Below, one piece after another: positions 45,399 through 56,474 of a stretch of DNA of 64,000 bases. Every line of letters begins with the position of its first letter. The first letter of the stretch is position 1. The stretch spans positions 124,001-188,000 of the forward strand of contig JACVRA010000257.1 in assembly GCA_019828545.1 (NCBI GenBank), written 5' to 3'. Under the pieces are notes generated by a model. It had not been told where the DNA came from. It searched no databases and saw nothing but the letters and a program-made list of their open reading frames with translations. Both the position numbers and the translations under genes were made by a program. This DNA comes from Paracamarosporium sp. OC-R06-R3 (lineage: Eukaryota; Ascomycota; Dothideomycetes; Pleosporales; Didymosphaeriaceae).

Positions 45399-46549
45399 GC
45401 GTCATTTGGACCTGGCAACGCGCTCACGAACACGCGCACTGGTCCGAACAGCAAAGGTCCCAACAAATGTGGATGCGAACCGGGTACCGATACCACAATG
45501 GGGGCAGAGACACTGACCCTCAGTTTGGACTGATGGAGTATGTTGCGGCTACTCTAGCTGTCTTTGCTGGAGGGCATTTTCAATGCTTCATATAAACACT
45601 CTTTCTGCCTATACTTCACGGCGTTCTCAGGAGGTAGTTTGAAAACGTCTGCACTGTTTGAGCAGTAGGCGATGCATCACAGGGTAACGGCACATTGTAC
45701 AGTAGCTCCATACGTAAATTCGTATCTACCGACTCTGGAATAATAATATGATCTCCATTGCGAACGAAAGTAGTGTACTGTATGAAATTGTACGTAGGCC
45801 TAGCCTTGTGTATTGACAGTATACGGTTACCAACTGCTCGGGAACGCCTTACAATGCTGCCTCAATGCTGTCTTGGCCCTGCAACAGTGGGTTTGTCGCA
45901 AGATCCATCGGCGAACGCCGAAGTCGCCATGAGTTTAGATGATCCATTGATATTCATAAGTCAGGTCCTCAACACAAAGTCTAGTATTTTGGAATCCAAT
46001 TTTTCTTCTACCGTTAGAGAGACGTTGGGGTGAATGAATGGCCCAATTAGGTGATCAGGGACTGTCGGCTGACTCAGACAGGCTAGCTTGGCGTTGAACC
46101 TGCCCGCTTGCTCTTATGCCCGACGGCGCTTTGTTCTCCTCTCCTTTCTCCTCCACATCCATTCTCCACAGCCGTGGAGACCTCTCAATACCATCCCACC
46201 ATCACTTTTTCACAAATCTACCTGCAACCGCTGCATCTGCTAGGAATACTGTCGCTGGACGTGGAGTTTCTGGTTGGCTGCCAATATTCACCTTTCTTTC
46301 GAAGTCGCGGCACAGGCTCGCCACACGTGTACGGCAGGTAAATCCCACCTTGCGCTTCGTCAGCGCCGCTGTCCTTATTCCTGCCCTTAAATAGCAATAA
46401 AGTTGTTGCGCTTCTCCCACACTTACCCTTGCGTTCATCCTGCTCCCCAGTCCAGCTTTGCGACAGCTGCTCGGCGCTCTGAGTGAGATCCTCGGTCAAG
46501 AGCCGTCTAACTCCGTCCCTACAAGGCTATCGACAGGAACCGCGCAACC
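45399..46549. other. intergenic between HRP1-like and MPE1
   Basis: This 1.15-kb stretch should hold the HRP1 3' UTR and the MPE1 promoter. No other gene was recognised; frames at 45758-46033 and 46108-46394 are short and featureless. The last 300 bp are pyrimidine-rich. Confidence 0.5.
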
Positions 46550-48493
46550 ATGTCGTCCTCGGTTTTCTACAGGTTCAAGAATCAGAAAGAACCTGAGCGC
46601 ATCACATTCCATGGCACCGGCATCTCTGTCTTCGAGCTGAAGCGTGAGATCATCACCGCTACCGGTCTTGGCGATGGCTCCGACTTCGACCTACACCTTT
46701 ACCCGGAAGACGACCCCACATCCGAATACAACGACGATACGACCGTCATTCAACGTACGAACACAGTTATTGTAGCCCGTCGGCCTGCTGCTCGCGGCCA
46801 CGGTAAAGCCGCGCGCTACGTCAGCGGGAAAGCCCCTGTCCGCGCCCTACCGAAACCCAACCCTAAGTCTACCACACCCGCCGCGGGCGCTGCTTCAGTG
46901 CAAGATGCCGAAGCTGCCTTCCTCGCCGAATCAGAGCAGGCTTGGGAACAACAGAAGGAAGCACTCTCGCAGGTGAAACAAGTTCACCACAAAAAGAAGC
47001 CCGTAAATGTACCCAATCACGACCCGCCCGCAGGCTATGTCTGCTACCGATGTCATCAAAAGGGCCACTGGATTCAACTTTGTCCTACCAACGACGATCC
47101 TGACTTCAAGCCAGTGGCTCGGCCCAAGCGCACCACCGGCATTCCTCGGTCTTTCCTCAAGACAGTTGAGAAGCCTGTAGATGAGGAGGATGCACGTGGC
47201 GTCATGCTAAACGCAGAGGGAGAGTATGTACAAGTCATGACTGATACAAAGACCTGGGAGAAATTTCAAGAGAAGGCAAACGCAGCAAAGGCCCATGCTG
47301 CCGAGGCCGAGGCCGTCAACAAGGAGGCACAGAAGCGAGGCCTCGCTTGTCCGATCGACAAGCGCATGTTTGTGAACCCTGTGAAGACGCCTTGTTGCAG
47401 TAAGACGTACTGCCATGAATGCATTGAGAACGCCTTGGCGGATGAGGATCTGGTTTGTCCTGGTTGTGGAACAGAGAATGTTTTAATTGATGAGCTTGCT
47501 ACGGATGAGGAGATGGTGCAGAAGATCAAGGCGTATGTGGCCGAGAAGGCCAAGGAGAAGGCAGAGAAGGAACAGCAGGCGAATGAGGAAGCTCAGGCAG
47601 CTGCCAAACCTTCAACTCCTAACAATGAAGATTCCAATTCTGTGCCTCCTGCTGATGAGACGACAAAGGCTGGTGAGAACAATGGAGATGGCTCAAAGTC
47701 ACCCAAGCCAAATGGTAGTAGTGTTCCTGAGTCAGGTTCAAATATCAAATCGCCTCCCACTGACGCAGCAAAACCCACATCTTCAGGTACCCCAATTACT
47801 AGCGGAAACGGTTCCGACAGTGACACCTCGGCCACGTCCAAGAAGCGCAAGGAGCCGCCGACTGAGATCAAACCTCCGACAGCCCCGAAGGCAATGCGTC
47901 AGCAAAAGGAGCAGCAGCAGCGCCAAGCCCAAGACCAGACTGAAGCAATGATCCAGAATTTCCAGGCCGATATGGAGCAAATGTTCAAGCCGAACGCAAA
48001 CATGCCCGTTTGTATGCCCATGCAAGCAAATCCTATGATGGCAATGGCAAACGCTCCAAACATGAACGGCATGGGTATGAATGGCCCCATGAACGGCTTT
48101 GGCCCCATGAATGGCAATTGGAACAGCGGTTTCAATCAGCCGTTTCCAAACAACATGGGCTACGGTGGCAACATGAATCAGGGATGGAACAACGGCTATC
48201 CGAACAACATGGGTTTCGGTAATATGCCCAACCAAATGAACGGCATGAACGGCATGAACGGCTACGGTGGTGGCTGGAACCAGAACCAAAACCAGAACCA
48301 GAACCAGGGCTACAACAACATGGGTAGCGGCTGGCAGGGTCAGCAAATGGGCGGTGGGTTCCCCAACCAGCAACGCACTACCTTCAGCGAGCAGCCGAAC
48401 CAGCAAGATGCGTACGAGCGCAAGCCACTGAACCCGCATCGCAGCCAGAACAAGCATCGTAAGGCTCGTGCTCCAGACTTCCATGTTCTATAA
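46550..48493 (+). CDS. MPE1: MPE1/RBBP6-type subunit of the cleavage and polyadenylation factor
   Basis: Mpe1 is a CPF subunit that couples polyadenylation-signal recognition to endonuclease activation. This is a single exon of 647 residues. The N-terminal DWNN ubiquitin-like domain (1-78) begins MSSSVFYRFKNQKEPERITFHGTGISVFELKREI. A CCHC zinc knuckle follows (CYRCHQKGHWIQLC, near 165-178). A RING/U-box-like domain then reads CPIDKRMFVNPVKTPCCSKTYCHECIENAL...CPGC (about 264-305). The middle is charged and Ser/Pro-rich. The C-terminus is Met/Asn/Gly-rich with an (NQ)n tract. Domain order and spacing match Mpe1. The upstream neighbour on the same strand also encodes a 3'-end-processing factor. 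Confidence is very high. Confidence 0.96.
   Translation: MSSSVFYRFKNQKEPERITFHGTGISVFELKREIITATGLGDGSDFDLHLYPEDDPTSEYNDDTTVIQRTNTVIVARRPAARGHGKAARYVSGKAPVRALPKPNPKSTTPAAGAASVQDAEAAFLAESEQAWEQQKEALSQVKQVHHKKKPVNVPNHDPPAGYVCYRCHQKGHWIQLCPTNDDPDFKPVARPKRTTGIPRSFLKTVEKPVDEEDARGVMLNAEGEYVQVMTDTKTWEKFQEKANAAKAHAAEAEAVNKEAQKRGLACPIDKRMFVNPVKTPCCSKTYCHECIENALADEDLVCPGCGTENVLIDELATDEEMVQKIKAYVAEKAKEKAEKEQQANEEAQAAAKPSTPNNEDSNSVPPADETTKAGENNGDGSKSPKPNGSSVPESGSNIKSPPTDAAKPTSSGTPITSGNGSDSDTSATSKKRKEPPTEIKPPTAPKAMRQQKEQQQRQAQDQTEAMIQNFQADMEQMFKPNANMPVCMPMQANPMMAMANAPNMNGMGMNGPMNGFGPMNGNWNSGFNQPFPNNMGYGGNMNQGWNNGYPNNMGFGNMPNQMNGMNGMNGYGGGWNQNQNQNQNQGYNNMGSGWQGQQMGGGFPNQQRTTFSEQPNQQDAYERKPLNPHRSQNKHRKARAPDFHVL
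48278..48307 (+). repeat. AACCAG hexanucleotide repeat within MPE1
   Basis: An imperfect AACCAG/AACCAA repeat encodes alternating Asn-Gln near the C-terminus of the MPE1 protein. It could vary in length between strains. Confidence 0.65.
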
Positions 48494-49455
48494 CTGAACG
48501 GCACACGATCACTCTTTCTGGACTCAAGATACCCACACACCCTTGTATACCCATGGACACTGTCAATTCTTCATAGCATTCTCCTCGGTATCTTCCCAAC
48601 ATATTCACTTGTACTATACCTTGACTTTACTGGCATACAAATGCAGCCTCTTTCCTGGACAGCAATGGCGCACGGCGTTCAACAGCATTTGCCTCTTGAT
48701 GTTCTGACTCTCCTGGTTGGCTGCCTAGCACTTCGGGTGCTGTTTCTGTGGGTTCCTTTTTTCAATACTTGGATCATGGACGCGAGCTTGCAAAGGGTGG
48801 GCGGGCTGCGTAGTATGGCAGTGTGCCATGCCCTGGGATTCTCCATGCTCCTCTTTTTTCACCTGGCTGTGCGGGCGTTGGGGGGTTCAACTTTCTTTCC
48901 TGAAGATGGCTGGCATCACGAGCCAGCTCACTTTGCTGCACGGACCCGCACTGAGCATGAGATAGCAACTATGTACATAGGACGTCAATGAATATGTTTC
49001 ACTCAACAGCCCGGTTCCAGGTCTGGTTCCTCTACACGTGTTAGTCGCTTTGTGAGTCATTGGTTTTCAAACAAAGTACATTGCACATCAATGCACTGTT
49101 GACGTGATGTCTGTGACATGACAATCCCCCAGTGTTCTTCATTGTTTCCCGTTGTATGCGTCGACGGCTGTTTGGAGATCAGCCACTAGCAGGTCATGTG
49201 CCCATGGTTACGATGCCTCGATTGGGAAACGGTGATGCGGGGTCTGAGCTAGACGGATAACTCTTACTCAACCGATAACGGAAACCCACGATAATTTGAT
49301 AACGCTTTTTACGATGCGCGGCATCATGGCACCCAAGACAGTACTATCTCTCCAGGCCGTTCTACGTCCCACCCCATTCTGCACCATCGCTGGGTGCGCT
49401 TTGCCATTGCCGTTCGCAACTCCCATCTCCTGATATCCTTCTCCATCCCACTTCT
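48494..49455. other. intergenic, MPE1 to Zn2Cys6 regulator
   Basis: About 960 bp. A 116-codon frame at 48641-48991 starts with ATG and encodes two hydrophobic stretches, but it has no family match I recognise and begins 148 bp after the MPE1 stop, so it could lie within the 3' UTR. No other feature is seen. Confidence 0.4.
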
Positions 49456-51777
49456 ATGGCGTCAGACGCCGCTCAGCTCCCGTCCCTAGTGCCCAAGACG
49501 TCCAAGGGCCCGAACGTACCTCGTGGAGATACTGCAAGGCGCAAGTCCGCCTCGAAAAGTCGCAATGGCATGTTCGTGTTCGTTTCTCAGATGTGTGGTC
49601 TCGTGAGATTGTGTGGGCCGCAAGGACAGCGCCAGGCCATCGGCTCCCGCACCGTCAGAGTCTGCATGCTGTGCACAGAATAATCTCAGCTGCAGCGTGC
49701 CTCTAGGCTGGGAGGGCTCTGGCCTGACGCTTAACATAATGTAGGACTATTACTAACATTCACAGGATGCATTACATGTAAAGCAAGAAGGGTAAAATGC
49801 GACGAGACGAAGCCTTCATGCAACCAGTGCACCCGCAGGCGCGTATCTTGTGGAGGGTACAAGAAGGATATCCGCTTTCGACCTGTGGAAAAAGCTCCAG
49901 CTCCAGGTCCTGCTACAATATCGCCACCCATTTCTGCCCCAACGGAAGAAAGAGAAGCTCCCGGTACAGAGCACACCATTCGCTTTGGCGAGGATCTATC
50001 TGGGGACGATGATCCTACGCGTGTTTCTGGAGACGCGTCCTCGACCTTGTCTTTCTGGCCTTGGCTAGAAGAGGATGTATCCAACATCTCGGTGCCTGAT
50101 TATGACTTGAGTACGTTGCCATGGATGGATTTCTCGCATTTAGACTTGCCCTCTGCTTCAGATGGGAATCATACCCTGGATCGAATAATGGAAGAGGCGA
50201 GCGCAGACAATGGGCATGGCATAGAAGGTTCACTCGGGAGCGCGGAAAACGTCAATCCTGATTCTTTCCTACATTCGCCGACTTCTACGTCTTTAGACGT
50301 TCCTAACTTTCCTTTTTTTCAAAATATTGAGCTCGAAGCCGACGACAGAGAAAAGGTGGAATCTCTTTTTCACCAGCAGACACTTGGCATACTCTCAATA
50401 TGGGAAGACAGGGACAGGAATCCCTGGCGGCATATGATATGGCCTATGACGCAAGAATCAAAAGCGCTCTATCACGCTATAGCTGCAATGACATTCCTAA
50501 TGCAGAGCAAATCTGCGCCATCAATGCGAGAAAGAGGACTTGTACATGCGCGCAAAAGCACACAACAACTTGCAGCAGACTTGAGCAGTGGCGAAATTCA
50601 GATTGATGCTGCTCTTGCTGCGACTATAGCGCTTGGATTTGCTGAAGCATGGGACTTTCAAAAGTCGTCTACGGGGCGAACACATATTCAAGGCGCGAGG
50701 ATTCTTCTTCAACAGTCCATTTCACAGCATACATTATCTCAACCACCCGATGCAGTCTCAGCTCGCCTTAGGTTTCTGGCGAACACCTGGATCTATATGG
50801 ATGTTCTAGCTCGCTTTACCTCTGATTGTGGACCTAGCTTAGATTCAGAGCTCTTAAGTTTCTTCACTGACGCAGGCCCGTTAGCGATTAGAGAGGAACT
50901 TGACCCGCTTATGGGTTATGCAGCTTCGCTTTTTCCGATCATCGGCCGTGTCGCAGACCTAATCACCCAAATTCGAACCCGTTGTACCCGTCGCAACTCC
51001 CCTGTCATTATCTCTAAAGGTATTGAGCTTAGGCATATAATCGAGGATTGGTCACCAGCCGTCGATTTGGAACAAATCGAAAAGCCCACGTCCAACATGG
51101 TGGAAGCCATTCAGACCGCCGAAGCTTACAGGTGGTCTACACTCTTACTCCTCCAAGAAGCTGTGCCTGAGCTACCCAGCTTGGCCTCGTACAAAGAGCT
51201 AGGTCAGAAGACACTTGTCTATCTTGCCACCATACCCAGCAATTCCGCCACACTCAACGTCCATATATACCCCCTCATGGTTGCCGCCACTGAAGCTGTC
51301 GAAGAAGAAGACCGAGAATTTGTCCGTGACCGCTGGAACATTATGCGCAAACGCATGGTCAACGGTATAATCGACCGATGCGAAGATGTCATGGAAGAAA
51401 TTTGGCGCAGGAGGGATGCACATTTCTCTGAATGGCTCGCTCGAAATAGTCCAGACCCTTCCACCTTTGACTTCTCACCGTCTAGTGCTAGCGGTATTGC
51501 TGGACTCATAGGAAGTGCACACAATGTATCATCGGGTATGGGTAGAGAGCAAGCTAGGTCTCCGTCGAGAAAATCGACTGCGCATTCTGACTTTCCGATA
51601 TCCATTGCGTTCAAGAAAGGTGTGGATCCAATTACTAGAAGCGGGAACGTCGATTATACCGTCAAAGGCAATTTACATTGGATCGAAGTGATGAAAGAGC
51701 GAGGATGGGAAGGCACGTTACTTATACCTCGAACGTATGATCCCTTCACTAACCCACTACTAGTCTTACTTGGATAA
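49456..51777 (+). CDS. Zn2Cys6 fungal transcription factor
   Basis: This is a fungal binuclear zinc-cluster regulator. The proposed exons are 49456-49567 and 49766-51777, giving 707 residues. The zinc cluster is CITCKARRVKCDETKPSCNQCTRRRVSC, with all six cysteines in normal spacing. The join giving the usual SRNGCITCK lead-in requires a GC...AG intron of 198 bp (donor G|GCATGT). An in-frame alternative uses a weak GT donor about 38 nt downstream and inserts about 13 residues before the cluster. The rest matches the fungal-specific regulatory domain type with acidic N-terminal region and helical middle (ESLFHQQTLGILSIWEDRDRNPWRHMIWPMTQESKALYHAI). Near the C-terminus an acidic/Arg-rich helix precedes GVDPITRSGNVDYTVKGNLHWIEVMKERGWEGTL. 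Target genes are unknown. No metabolic cluster adjoins it. Confidence 0.85.
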
Positions 51778-51960
51778 ACGACACGCCGAACTGCTACATT
51801 AGAAATGATGGCATGCGCAATCTAGGCGCTGTCTACGATATGAGCACTTCAGACGAGCCAACATTAAACATGTATATATGACAACGGTGTGCTGTTATAT
51901 ATAAACTATATATTACGTCTTGAACATGTAGAATTCCCATAGATGTCCAGTTTATCAAGC

Positions 51961-52803
51961 TTACAAGAACATCGCAACAGCAGCACCCAGCCCAGCCAAT
52001 GCAGGTGCCATTGTCTTCATCGGCCCAACGCCAGGAGAATCGCTACCGGAAGCCGGATTATTTGATCCACCTCCAGTCCCTGTAGGCACTACACTTTCTG
52101 TACTAATAGCCCCACCCGTCGTCGCACTGGGAAGCTTCTCCTCGCCAGCAGTAATGATAAATTGATACAGACCAAAGGTGCTCTTTTGACCTTTGTAAGT
52201 GCTAACCAAAGCACTACTCGGAACAGAAATGTCAGACCAGTAAGATACAGAATTCAAAGAGCCACACCACTCAGGCTGAAGGCTACTACTCGGCGATCCT
52301 GGAATTGTCCGCACAATGGTCTCCACGCCTGCCGTGTCCGTATCGCTAAATGTCCAGAGCTTCGTGTAATACTGTGCAGAACGCGAACTGTAGTTGATCG
52401 GATCGCATCTCCCCTTCACAAGGTCAGGCCCTAGGGACACAGTGCAGTCTGCTGCAGAGGCCGTAGATTGCGTCTCGCACCGCAAGCTGTACGCAGCTCC
52501 TTCTCTTGTCGAGTATGGGCCCCTACCGAACAAATTCGACGTCGAATAGTCGATGAGTGTGGATGCGAGGGTCCAAGTTTCGGTCACGAAACCGCCCAAG
52601 GCGGAGTAGTCTGGGTCATCGTCGACAATAGCGGCTAGAGTGAGGCGGTCGTCGGATGCGTTGATGACAGAAGCGACGAAACGGAGTCTGTTCGTGCCGA
52701 AGCTGCTGTTGGGCAGGAAAAACGAGGTCGTAACGTTTGCACATGCGGTTGCTGCCAGGAGGGAGAAGAGCAGGGCTGCGCGTGTCATCATGATGTTTAT
52801 CAT
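51961..52803 (-). CDS. secreted, probably GPI-anchored orphan protein
   Basis: This is a single exon of 280 residues. The start at 52803 (MINIMMTRAALLFSLLAATACA) gives a clean signal peptide; the upstream open codons begin with TTG, not ATG. The mature part is a beta-rich-looking domain of about 200 residues with Cys pairs (LRCETQSTASAADC, GRCDPIN, PEWCGSLN). It is followed by a Ser/Thr/Gly-rich stalk and a hydrophobic end (PALAGLGAAVAMFL) typical of a GPI attachment signal, with SGSD as a possible attachment site. I do not recognise the domain. It is probably a cell-wall or surface protein. It converges with the Zn2Cys6 gene, with stops 183 bp apart. Confidence 0.75.
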   Translation of the reverse strand: MINIMMTRAALLFSLLAATACANVTTSFFLPNSSFGTNRLRFVASVINASDDRLTLAAIVDDDPDYSALGGFVTETWTLASTLIDYSTSNLFGRGPYSTREGAAYSLRCETQSTASAADCTVSLGPDLVKGRCDPINYSSRSAQYYTKLWTFSDTDTAGVETIVRTIPGSPSSSLQPEWCGSLNSVSYWSDISVPSSALVSTYKGQKSTFGLYQFIITAGEEKLPSATTGGAISTESVVPTGTGGGSNNPASGSDSPGVGPMKTMAPALAGLGAAVAMFL

Positions 52804-54410
52804 GGGAGTATGTCGACGCAAACACTTTGTGAGTCCGGAGTTTAGGAACGCTATGCAGCAGCAAGCTGATCAAAACTTTATTTGAGAAGTATAGTGGGAA
52901 CTTCGAAACTATATAGTCGATGTTCCTCGGGATCGCTTAGAACTGTCGATGTCATTTCGCTTCCCCGGGAAGCCTCATCTGGGGTACAAGTTAGTGTAGC
53001 GTGGCGCATTTCAGGACCGCCAATACTGCGTCTCTCTTGTCATTGGTGGTTTAATTTATGTATACTCACGAGGAGGTTCGCCAAGCTGGAATGCCCTGTT
53101 GCCTAGTCTTTGTGTGTGGCTGTGCGAATACAAGATCTTACCTGCAGTAGTATTTCATGTACGCAGAGTTAAAGAAATGTGCAAGGATTAGTGAGTGAAT
53201 CGTATGGCAGGTGATGTTAGACCCCAACACAGCCCGTAACCCCCAAACATCACAGTGATACGAAAACTAGTCTTACCACGTGCGAATGTGATTGAACTAC
53301 TTGTTTCTAACTTGTGCTTGACACGTAGGGTCTGGTTATATAGCATAGATTCAGATCGCAGAGATCGTCATTTTTCAGTAACGAAGTGTGACCGCGGTAG
53401 AATTCAATGACTATATGGAGCGAGCGACCCCTCCACCATAACTGATGCAATTTTGTTGTAAGAATTGTATGTAGAAACAACTGTTCTATACTACTACTAG
53501 ATCGACGTTACGTTTGCCACTTTCACGGCACTAAATCGACGTTTCCTCAGTACACTCAAACCATTAATCAAAACATACGCATCTGCGAATACTTGAATGA
53601 TTTATAGACAGATACCATGAGTTTATAGCCGGCTCATTGTGTCCAACCACTCATAGACGGCTCGCTGAAGGCTTCTTTGTCGCTTCTAGCTTTTACTGGT
53701 ATAAATCGACAACGATACTATGTGAGAGCATCGTCTATCTACCAATTGGCCACTCTTCCATAAGTTATGACAGCTCTACCAAAGAGAATTAGCGAGGCTA
53801 ACGAACTCCACCATGTCGATAATTCGACCTATCTGGGGAGCCTACTGGTGCAACCCGACGCGCACGACATACCCAGCCTAACTATAACGTGCGATGTTTG
53901 CCAGAAATTGTGACACGGTACAGGTTTAGAGAGATACATGAAACGGTGTTCGTTTCTCTCACCATACCATAGACTTAAGACCCGAGCTTTGTGATTCATG
54001 CTTAGGTACAACCAAATGATACAGGTCCGTTTAAAAACTCAAACCTAGTCGAGTCATTGTTAATCTATACGCTGAGATAATATTTGACTATACATCGTCA
54101 CAATCATGCGTCTGCTGACAGATTTTCTCGACGCTTGATAAGGAAAAGACACGTCGGGGTCGTTTAACATTGCATCGGAGGTGGAAGAATCATTGGGGAT
54201 GTCCACTAACTCCCTGCAAAGCACCAAAACTGAAAACCGTGAACGTAGTCGTGACAAAAGTATCTTTTTGTGCTTCGCTTGTAATGTCTATGCAGGTCCT
54301 CGTTGGTGACTACCCTTCTCCATGCATATTTAGCAGCTTTAATATCTTAAAAGCCTGGCTTTGCGAGCCCACATGATCCATCCCATCCGTCTGCACTATC
54401 GTAAAATACC
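52804..54410. other. AT-richer 1.6-kb stretch, no gene recognised
   Basis: This contains no convincing gene. It is AT-richer than most of the window, with dense stop codons in all frames from about 53150 to 54150. No terminal repeats or transposase-like frames were seen. Confidence 0.5.
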
Positions 54411-55877
54411 TCACTTATCCTCGAGCCCTAATTTCTCCACCGCCGCCGCCCCACCATCTACACCAACATCGACCTTGGCTTTGTCTGCGCCTTCTACATG
54501 CCCATCAGGCTTGGCCTCCACCTTCTTTGCACCACCAGGGTAGCCAGTGCCCTTATCCTTCTTCTTCTTTTCCTTCTTCTTCTCAGCAGGTGGCGGCGGG
54601 TAAGCCCTCTGCTCGATGTCTTTCCACTTGCTGTCGGCTTGGAAGGCTTCTTGAACGGGTGCAAGCAACTGGATGAGAGCTTCTGTGACGGCGGGTTTGA
54701 GGATTTGGGGTGTGAGCTATCAAGGTCAGCAACAGGGATATACAAGGATAGTAAATGTGGGAGGAGCCTTACAATATCGTTCTTATAGTCTTCCTGCATC
54801 TTCGTAATATCGGTGTAGACGAGTGGCTCGCCTTCTCTCCTCTCGACAACGAATTTGGGCGTTCCGTGGCGCAGCTCACCAGCGGGCAGCAGCACGTACT
54901 CGACGAAGCTAAGCACACCGTTCTCCTCGACCTGTTTCGGAGGCGCGAATGCCTTTTTGAGCTTCTTACGCACCATATCAGGCGTATCCAAGACATCAAT
55001 CTTAGAGTCGGGGTCGCTCGCACTCATCTTTCCGCCCTGGAGACCGGGAACCATAGGGTTCATTAAGTGTGCGCGCTCCTTGTATCCAATCTTGGGAAGG
55101 ACATCCTTCGCAAGTGCAAAGATTTTGCGCTGGTCCAATCCACCAAACTGTACGTCTACGTCCAGGTACTGTTCATCCAGCGCTTGCATAAGCGGGTAGA
55201 TAAGCCCACTGAGCGGTGCGTTCTCCGTCTGCTTGACGACTTCAGCACCTGCCCTCTTCGAATCGTGCTCGCTCGTTATACTAGCCAACCGCAGCAAATC
55301 CATCATGTAATCGGGGGCGAGTTCGTACGATGAACCAAGCACAAATTCGAGCTTGTTGATGGGAACGTTGACAGCCTGGAGTAGCGCGGTGATGACATAG
55401 CGGTAGTATTCGGCGCGGAACTTGACTAGCTCAATGGGTGCCTTGAGATTGTCGAGGAAGCCGTGGATATCTGCAAGCAGGATTTTGACGTGGCAGCCGG
55501 CGCGGAGGAATTGGGCAATCTTGAGGATGGGTACGAACTATGATGGCTTAGCACACGACCAACTTTTGCTGCTGTGCAACACAACATACGTATCCGCAAT
55601 GCGGCCTGCCTGTTGTTGCAGTTCCCCAGTAGACTTTCAAACTTTGACCCTTCTTGAGTACCTCCTCCATGATCTCAGGGTTCAGCACCTCCTTCAAATT
55701 GACCTTGATCAACGCTAGGCGGTCTTCCATGCTCATCTCTTGCTGTCCTGACCGGTCCACTGCATCCGACTGCGCATTTTGTAACCGCGCCTTTGCATCT
55801 TTCAGCTGGTCTTGTAGCTCAGCAATGTTCTTCTCCAGGAGAGCAATCTCGTCCTGGATGGCGACCGGGTCTGCCAT
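54411..55877 (-). CDS. TYS1: cytosolic tyrosyl-tRNA synthetase
   Basis: This enzyme charges tRNA-Tyr in the cytosol. Three exons fit: 55877-55590, 55537-54773 and 54716-54411, giving 452 residues with introns of 52 and 56 bp. The class I signature GRPHCGY (HIGH-type His93, Gly95) lies at the end of exon 1 and continues across the splice as FVPILKIAQFLRAGC. Further marks are SSYELAPDYMMDLLRLA, LSGLIYPLMQALDEQYLDVDVQFGG, MVPGLQGGKMSASDPDSKID (KMSAS) and the anticodon-binding part. The C-terminus is Lys-rich (EKKKEKKKKDKGTGYPGG), as in yeast. The first ~45 residues form a likely coiled coil (ALLEKNIAELQDQLKDAKARL) that is extra compared with yeast Tys1. MADPVAIQ is the chosen start. Confidence 0.95.
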
Positions 55878-56474
55878 GGTGGGGTAGTAGGGTGCTTCAA
55901 AGCGTACTCGGATCAATTGCTCTGGAGATATCAAAACTTTTGGGACAGAGCTGAGGCTAATACACTCGTATCCCTCGCCTTGAGAGAACGCGTGTTGTAC
56001 TGGTGAAAACGCTGGTTCAAGGGTCGATGAGTCCGCGGCTGGACGAGTCAACGTGGGGCAGAGTTGTAGCTAATAAAAATTGTGGACCCTGGTTCGCGGA
56101 ACGGGTGCGCGAGTTGTGATTACGTCAGTTAGATAGCCGCGTATCAAAGAGTAAAGTATTCATACACAATGACTGGATATGGAGGAGTGGGTTGCGTTGC
56201 GTGTTAGAGAAGGGACTTGTTCCTATGAATCCAAGACCTTTAGTTGAGATCACGGAGGCGTGCTGCATGGCTGAACTTGGGTGTGAACATTATCTCATGT
56301 AGCATTTTATCAACAGGTACATCCACCTGTCTTTCGCGTTCCATCCTTTCCTCCGACAGATCTCTCCTAGGGCCTCTGAATCCTAGTAATGTAGTTCGGG
56401 TCTAACATCATACGCTACAATATTCCAAATGGCTTCGGACCAAAATTGTCAAACACTACCAAACACTAACCACT
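55878..56474. other. intergenic, TyrRS promoter and alpha-COP 3' region
   Basis: About 600 bp between the start of the TyrRS gene and the end of the alpha-COP gene, both on the minus strand. The minus-strand frame is open 58 codons upstream of the TyrRS start but looks unrelated. No other feature is seen. Confidence 0.5.

Noticed and set aside
48641..48991. 116-codon ATG frame with two hydrophobic stretches after MPE1
   Set aside because: Only 148 bp after the MPE1 stop, no recognisable family, and possibly part of its 3' UTR. Not excluded, but not supported.
52804..52821. Longer start for the GPI-type protein
   Set aside because: The first codon there is TTG; the ATG at 52803 gives a normal signal peptide.
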